This document shows positions 5,215-8,720 of a stretch of DNA of 8,720 bases, piece by piece; the stretch's first letter is position 1, and every line of letters starts with the position of its first letter. The notes beneath the pieces are model-generated. The model was not told the DNA's origin and searched no databases. It saw nothing but the letters and a program-made list of their open reading frames with translations. Position numbers and translations under genes: made by a program. The DNA is from Spirochaetia bacterium UBA5368 (lineage in GTDB: Bacteria > Spirochaetota > UBA4802 > UBA5368). The stretch covers positions 70,012 through 78,731 of the forward strand of contig DHPI01000054.1 in NCBI GenBank assembly GCA_002407865.1, read 5' to 3'.

Positions 5215-6222
5215 TTATGCGGTTCCCGGATAATAGCGGACAATGCCGCGCTCTTTTACGCGGCGCGCCAGCGCGTGTTTTTCGCAATAATCGAGCGTGA
5301 GCAGCACCCAGCCGCGCGCCATTTCTTTTTTAAACCGCCCGTCGCGTGCGTACAGTTCTTTCATTAAAGCGTCAACCGTAATGCCTCGGTCGGCATGCTT
5401 TTTTATTATTTCGCGCACCTGGGCGATGCGCGCCTTTCTGTAATCGATTATTTCGCGTATCCTCTCACGCGGATTCGTGATCGGGCTGCCGTGGGCGCTC
5501 AGGGCGAGCTTGAGGTTGGGCAGCGCGGCGATGTATTCGAGCGACGTGATGTAATCCTCGATATCGGAATCCGGGGGGCCGAGCCATGTGGTAATGGTTC
5601 TCAGAATATTGTCGCCGCAGAGGAGTATGCCCTTTTTCTCGCAGTAGAGTGAGATGTGGTCTGATTCGTGGCCGGGTGAGGGGAATATCGTCCATTCGTC
5701 GCCGTTGATTGAAATTGTCGATTCGGCCGATATGATTTCGTCGGGATCGGGAATGAATTCAAGCCCGGACATACGCCGGTAAAACGACCGATAGAATACA
5801 CGCTCGAGGGCAGCGACGATTCTGCGCAATATTTCTTTGCGGCGGATTACGTTGCGCTCATCATCGTATTCCATGGCCGAATAATAGCTTTCGCGTGATT
5901 GCAGCACGCGCGCCATTCGTTCCGTCAGCAGTATGCGGAGATTAAGGCAAAGCCGCAACGCAAGAAGCCCCGAAACATGGTCGGGATGCGTGTGGCTGGG
6001 CAGTATGCGGCGTATGGCGAATGGCAGGGCGCGCGATTCGTACAGCTTTTTTATTTTCTCGATTTCGCCGAGAAAATGCGCCACCGAAGAACGGGTTCCG
6101 TATCCCGCGTCGAAAATGAGCCCGTCACCCCCGGCAAGCACGTATACATTCACTTCCGGCGTAAACGCGCCGAAAGGGCCCTTTTCTTTTATTTCGTAGA
6201 TTCCCGGGTAGACTTCTTTCAT
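5215..6222 (-). CDS. Metallo-beta-lactamase-fold hydrolase (LACTB2/glyoxalase II-like)
   Basis: The 335-residue product shows the complete zinc-binding set of the MBL fold: HTHPDH at 77-82, His185 in SPGHESDH, Asp204 in LLCGDNIL and His244 in LSAHGSP. The N-terminal VNVYVL...LIFDAGYG (24-42) is the usual first strand pair. After the core, residues about 255-335 are helical and basic, resembling the winged-helix C-terminal domain of LACTB2-type proteins. An insert of about 60 residues (100-160, Arg/Glu-rich) sits between HTHPDH and the GH motif. Members hydrolyse thioesters, lactones or RNA; the sequence does not settle which. The neighbouring thioesterase makes an acyl-thioester or related substrate plausible (inference). 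ATG 6222 begins a good MKEVYPGIYEI start, though the nearest purine-rich stretch (GGGAAAG, about 6233-6239) lies rather far upstream. It is transcribed divergently from the helicase. Confidence 0.88.
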   Translation of the reverse strand: MKEVYPGIYEIKEKGPFGAFTPEVNVYVLAGGDGLIFDAGYGTRSSVAHFLGEIEKIKKLYESRALPFAIRRILPSHTHPDHVSGLLALRLCLNLRILLTERMARVLQSRESYYSAMEYDDERNVIRRKEILRRIVAALERVFYRSFYRRMSGLEFIPDPDEIISAESTISINGDEWTIFPSPGHESDHISLYCEKKGILLCGDNILRTITTWLGPPDSDIEDYITSLEYIAALPNLKLALSAHGSPITNPRERIREIIDYRKARIAQVREIIKKHADRGITVDALMKELYARDGRFKKEMARGWVLLTLDYCEKHALARRVKERGIVRYYPGTA

Positions 6223-6550
6223 AATGGTTTACTTTCCCGTGCGGTATATTGTTTTTTGCTGACAGTACAATTATTATACGTATGCGGGATAATCAAGAAA
6301 AAATGCCGGGCGCGCGGACGTTGTATGGCGCAGCGGCAGTAAAATTTTTTACCGCGAAAACAACAAAGTTCTTTACAAAAATATTGACAATTAAAATGTG
6401 ATGCCCATTTTGGAGGGTGATTTTAAATTTTCCCTTGCAGATTTGCCCCATACGTGGCGAATGTAAAAAAAAGCGATTACCGCCGCGGAATACGACAAAT
6501 GACATGATTTCGTCAGGGAAATAAACGACTCTATTCAATGGAAAGATACA
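6223..6550. other. Divergent intergenic region between the hydrolase and helicase genes
   Basis: This 328-bp AT-rich gap must hold promoters for both flanking genes. For the helicase there is a perfect TTGACA at 6384-6389 with only a weak -10 (CATTTT, 6406-6411) 16 bp later, giving a leader of roughly 130 nt. For the minus-strand hydrolase the best candidate is TTGTAC (6270-6265) and TATACC (6248-6243), also weak and close to the start codon. A dyad, GTAAAATTTTTTAC, lies at 6339-6352. The stretch GGAGGGTG at 6412-6419 looks like a ribosome site but has no ORF behind it. I see no riboswitch that I can name and no RNA gene. Confidence 0.5.
6384..6411 (+). promoter_or_regulatory. Possible sigma-70 promoter of the helicase gene
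   Basis: A perfect -35 hexamer TTGACA is followed after 16 bp by CATTTT, which keeps the A at position 2 and the T at position 6 of a -10 element but little else. It would give a long leader before the GGAAAG ribosome site at 6540-6545. Long leaders are common on cold-induced DEAD-box helicase mRNAs, but nothing here proves cold control. Confidence 0.3.
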
Positions 6551-8248
6551 ATGAAATTCACGGAATTACAGTTGCACAGTGACATGATGCGCGGAATCGA
6601 GGAAGCGGGGTTTACCGACTGCACGCCCGTGCAGGAAAAAACGTTTGATAAGACCCTTACCGGCAGGGACGTGTATGTTCAGTCACAGACCGGATCGGGT
6701 AAAACGGCGGCGTTTCTCATCACCATCTACAACCTTTTTCTCGAGGGTAAAAAATTTACCAACAAAAAGGCCCTTGTAATCGTTCCCACGCGTGAACTCG
6801 CGGTACAGGTAGAAAAAGACGCGAAAATATTGGGAAAGTTCTGCGGCATGAAAATCGGATGTTTTTTCGGCGGTGTCGGCTATGACACGCAGGAAAAGCT
6901 GCTTTCGAAAAACCTTAACCTGTATATCGGCACCCCGGGCAGGCTGATCGACTTTTACAAGTCGGGCAAAATGACGCTTAACGATATCGATATACTGGTG
7001 ATCGACGAGGCCGACCGCATGTTCGATATGGGGTTTATCCCCGACATACGGTACATGGTGAAAAAAATGAGGCCCGCCACAGAGCGGCTTACCATGCTGT
7101 ACAGCGCGACGCTCTCCCAGAGGGTAAAGCAGCTTGCGTGGGAATATATGAACGACCCGTTCGAGATCGAGATTGAGCCGGAAAAGGTCACTGTCGAGAC
7201 GATTACGCAGGAGCTGTATCACGTTTCGAAGGACCAGAAATTTAATCTGCTGCTTGGCGTATTACAGAAATATCAGCCTCGCAGCGTGCTGATATTCACC
7301 AACACGAAGCGTCTGGCCGAGGTTGTGTCGTACCGGCTTGAGGGTAACGGAATCGCCAATGAATTTATATCGGGCGACCTTCCGCAGAAAAAAAGACTTC
7401 GCATTATCGACGAGGTGAAGGCCGGGAAAACCGAGGTGCTCGTTGCCACCGACGTCGCGGCCCGCGGCCTGCATATTGAAGACCTTGACATGGTGATCAA
7501 CTATGACCTTCCCGATGATGCGCAGAATTACGTGCATCGCATTGGCCGCACCGCGCGGGCGGGCAAATCGGGAAGGGCGGTGGCGCTTGCGTGCGAGGAA
7601 TACGTGTATAACCTCGAACCAATCGAAACGCTTATCGGCATGAAAATACCGGCTGTCTGGGATTACGATAAAATGCTGCTTCCCGACGAGAGCGGCGGCG
7701 AGCGGGAAGCGATGAGAAAACGGCGAGCCCGTACGGCCGCTGATTCGGCGCATGCGCCTTCGCGCGCTGAGGGGCGTGAAGGTAAACGCAGGGGGCCGCG
7801 AAAACGCAAAAACGGGGCAGCGCCAGCGGCCGCGGCGGCGGAAAGCGGGTGCGCAAAGGAAAAGCGCGTTTCGGCCGCCGATACAGCCCGCAAACCGGCC
7901 GCCGCAAGGGAAAAGCATGCAGCAGTCGCGGCGGCTTCCGCGAAGCCGTCGGGCGCCGACAAGCAGGCGCGCGGCGCTCGTTCGGGGCAGGCGTCGCCAC
8001 CAGCGCGCGACACGGCGAGAGGTCAGCGGTTGCAGGGACAGCGGCTTCAGAAACCAGGGAGGGAAGGCTCACCCGCTATGCGCCGTTTGAGCAAGGACGC
8101 CACGGCTGAAGAACGGCTCGAATTTTACAGGCAGAAATACGGCGAGGATTTCTTCGAGGTGAAGGGCGAGAAGGGGAAGCTGAAAAAGAAAAGGACGGTG
8201 AAAGACACACTGAAAAAGATCGTGTCGCTTTTCAAAATAACCGGATAA
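6551..8248 (+). CDS. DEAD-box ATP-dependent RNA helicase with long basic tail
   Basis: All core motifs are present in order: Q-motif with Phe3 and Gln28, motif I SQTGSGKT (45-52), PTRELA (79-84), TPGR (128-131), DEAD (152-155), SAT (185-187), ATDVAARGL (299-307) and HRIGRTAR (329-336). The core ends near residue 375 and resembles RhlE/RhlB-type helicases, which unwind short RNA duplexes in ribosome assembly and mRNA decay. Motif I has Ser in place of the usual Ala. Residues about 380-510 are a low-complexity Ala/Arg/Lys-rich tail, probably disordered and RNA-binding, with a tandem GQRLQ-GQRLQ at 491-500. The last ~55 residues become less repetitive again (RLSKDATAEERLEFYRQKYG, then a Lys-rich end), so they may be a short functional module. 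The start is supported by GGAAAG 5 nt upstream. The gene appears monocistronic, ending at a strong terminator. I cannot choose between RhlE, RhlB and CshA names. Confidence 0.95.
   Translation: MKFTELQLHSDMMRGIEEAGFTDCTPVQEKTFDKTLTGRDVYVQSQTGSGKTAAFLITIYNLFLEGKKFTNKKALVIVPTRELAVQVEKDAKILGKFCGMKIGCFFGGVGYDTQEKLLSKNLNLYIGTPGRLIDFYKSGKMTLNDIDILVIDEADRMFDMGFIPDIRYMVKKMRPATERLTMLYSATLSQRVKQLAWEYMNDPFEIEIEPEKVTVETITQELYHVSKDQKFNLLLGVLQKYQPRSVLIFTNTKRLAEVVSYRLEGNGIANEFISGDLPQKKRLRIIDEVKAGKTEVLVATDVAARGLHIEDLDMVINYDLPDDAQNYVHRIGRTARAGKSGRAVALACEEYVYNLEPIETLIGMKIPAVWDYDKMLLPDESGGEREAMRKRRARTAADSAHAPSRAEGREGKRRGPRKRKNGAAPAAAAAESGCAKEKRVSAADTARKPAAAREKHAAVAAASAKPSGADKQARGARSGQASPPARDTARGQRLQGQRLQKPGREGSPAMRRLSKDATAEERLEFYRQKYGEDFFEVKGEKGKLKKKRTVKDTLKKIVSLFKITG
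8021..8050 (+). repeat. Imperfect 15-bp tandem repeat inside the helicase tail
   Basis: GGTCAGCGGTTGCAG (8021-8035) is followed directly by GGACAGCGGCTTCAG (8036-8050). The copies differ at three positions but both encode Gly-Gln-Arg-Leu-Gln. The repeat is in frame and lies in the disordered basic tail, consistent with expansion by slippage. Confidence 0.8.
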
Positions 8249-8263
8249 AACCGTGTTTCAAAA

Positions 8264-8302
8264 TGCATAAAAAAAGCGCCCCCCGGGCGCTTTTTTTATG
8301 CA
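8264..8302. terminator. Bidirectional intrinsic terminator
   Basis: An 18-bp perfect stem with a CCC loop (8282-8284). Its GC core AGCGCCC/GGGCGCT is flanked by seven A on the left and seven T on the right, so it has a U-tract in both directions. It begins 15 nt after the helicase stop codon and 14 nt after the stop of the opposite-strand receptor gene, ending both converging transcripts. Confidence 0.95.
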
Positions 8303-8316
8303 ATGATTGATGCTGG

Positions 8317-8720
8317 TTAGAAAGAGGCTCTGACCCCTCCGTAGTATGAACGGCCGGGTGTGTTGTAGCCGGCGACTGTCTGGTAATCCTCGTTAGTAAG
8401 GTTTTCGATCTTGCCATATATGGTAATATCATTCATTACAGTGTACGAGGCTACAAGGTCGAACAGCAGGTAATCATCATCGGTAACATAGACTGTTGTA
8501 TACGATGAATAATTGTACCAGTAGTCTTTTTTCTTGCCGACGTAGGTCATATTGAAGTTGAGATTTGCTTTTTCAAGAAAGGTCCAGTTTATGTTGAGTC
8601 CCCCCTGGTGCTCTGGCCTGCGGAGCAACTGTTCCTTTTTCTTCAAATCCTCGGTTTTTGTATACGTGTAGAAGGCGGCAATGACGAGATTTTTTACCGG
8701 AACCATGTTTAATGTGGCTT
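8317..8720 (-). CDS. TonB-dependent outer-membrane receptor, C-terminal part (BtuB-like)
   Basis: Only the 3' end is in the window; the frame is open to the right edge, so the 133 visible residues are the end of a much longer protein. They show alternating beta-barrel strands rich in Tyr, with the family ending ASYTVMNDITIYGKIENLTNEDYQTVAGYNTPGRSYYGGVRASF. The pieces ENLTNEDYQ, GYNTPGRSYY and a final Phe are hallmarks of the last strands of TonB-dependent receptors, and GYNTPGR is especially like vitamin B12 receptors (BtuB). The terminal Phe is the usual signal for the BAM complex. The substrate cannot be fixed without the plug domain or a cobalamin riboswitch, both of which would be outside the window. 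The transcript ends at the shared terminator 14 nt beyond the stop. Confidence 0.9.
   Translation of the reverse strand, partial: ATLNMVPVKNLVIAAFYTYTKTEDLKKKEQLLRRPEHQGGLNINWTFLEKANLNFNMTYVGKKKDYWYNYSSYTTVYVTDDDYLLFDLVASYTVMNDITIYGKIENLTNEDYQTVAGYNTPGRSYYGGVRASF

Noticed and set aside
7262..7918. Long minus-strand open frames opposite the helicase (218 aa and others)
   Set aside because: They are antisense to an unmistakable helicase with all motifs; open frames of this sort are expected opposite GC-rich genes.

Overview
The window looks like a chromosomal stretch from a Gram-negative (diderm) bacterium. The evidence is a TonB-dependent outer-membrane receptor, a lipoprotein signal peptide and a full-consensus sigma-54 promoter. 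The coding DNA is fairly GC-rich, while the first ~445 bases are clearly AT-rich. The FecR-domain lipoprotein with a PQQ-like tail and its relaxed lipobox remind me of spirochaetes (Spirochaetota). That is an impression from family knowledge, not something the sequence proves. I see no phage, CRISPR, tRNA or rRNA genes, and no intact insertion sequence.

Layout. 1-445 has no convincing protein gene but holds the most striking signal. On the minus strand there is a perfect sigma-54 promoter (208-224) followed, about 95 nt from the predicted start, by a clean intrinsic terminator (133-103). Together they define a compact small-RNA gene of about 95 nt. The RNA would have a 5' hairpin, an exposed UUUCCUUCC (anti-Shine-Dalgarno-like) stretch and a terminator hairpin with eight U. 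About 220 bp upstream lies a 38-bp near-perfect palindrome (400-437), placed where an enhancer-binding activator of a sigma-54 promoter could sit. It also lies just 3' of the next gene.

446-2563 (minus strand) carries two exported proteins: a FecR-domain/PQQ-like lipoprotein (1481-2563), then an unrecognised secreted or anchored protein with a calcium-loop-like motif (446-1189). A GC-rich hairpin lies between them. Divergently, 2701-4014 (plus) encodes an ADP-ribosylglycohydrolase-family protein that has lost most of its metal-binding aspartates, probably a pseudoenzyme. Convergent to it, 4037-5011 (minus) encodes a double-hotdog, PaaI-like thioesterase candidate, preceded by 5215-6222 (minus), a metallo-beta-lactamase-fold hydrolase of the LACTB2/glyoxalase-II-like kind. 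These two may act together in acyl-thioester or related metabolism, but the 203-bp gap weakens the operon case.

A 328-bp divergent intergenic region follows. 6551-8248 (plus) is a DEAD-box RNA helicase with a long basic low-complexity tail. A textbook bidirectional terminator (8264-8302) separates it from the C-terminal end of a BtuB-like TonB-dependent receptor (8317 to the right edge, minus), which runs off the window.

The sigma-54/terminator pairing in the left intergenic region is my best candidate for an undescribed system. The ADP-ribosylglycohydrolase pseudoenzyme is second.
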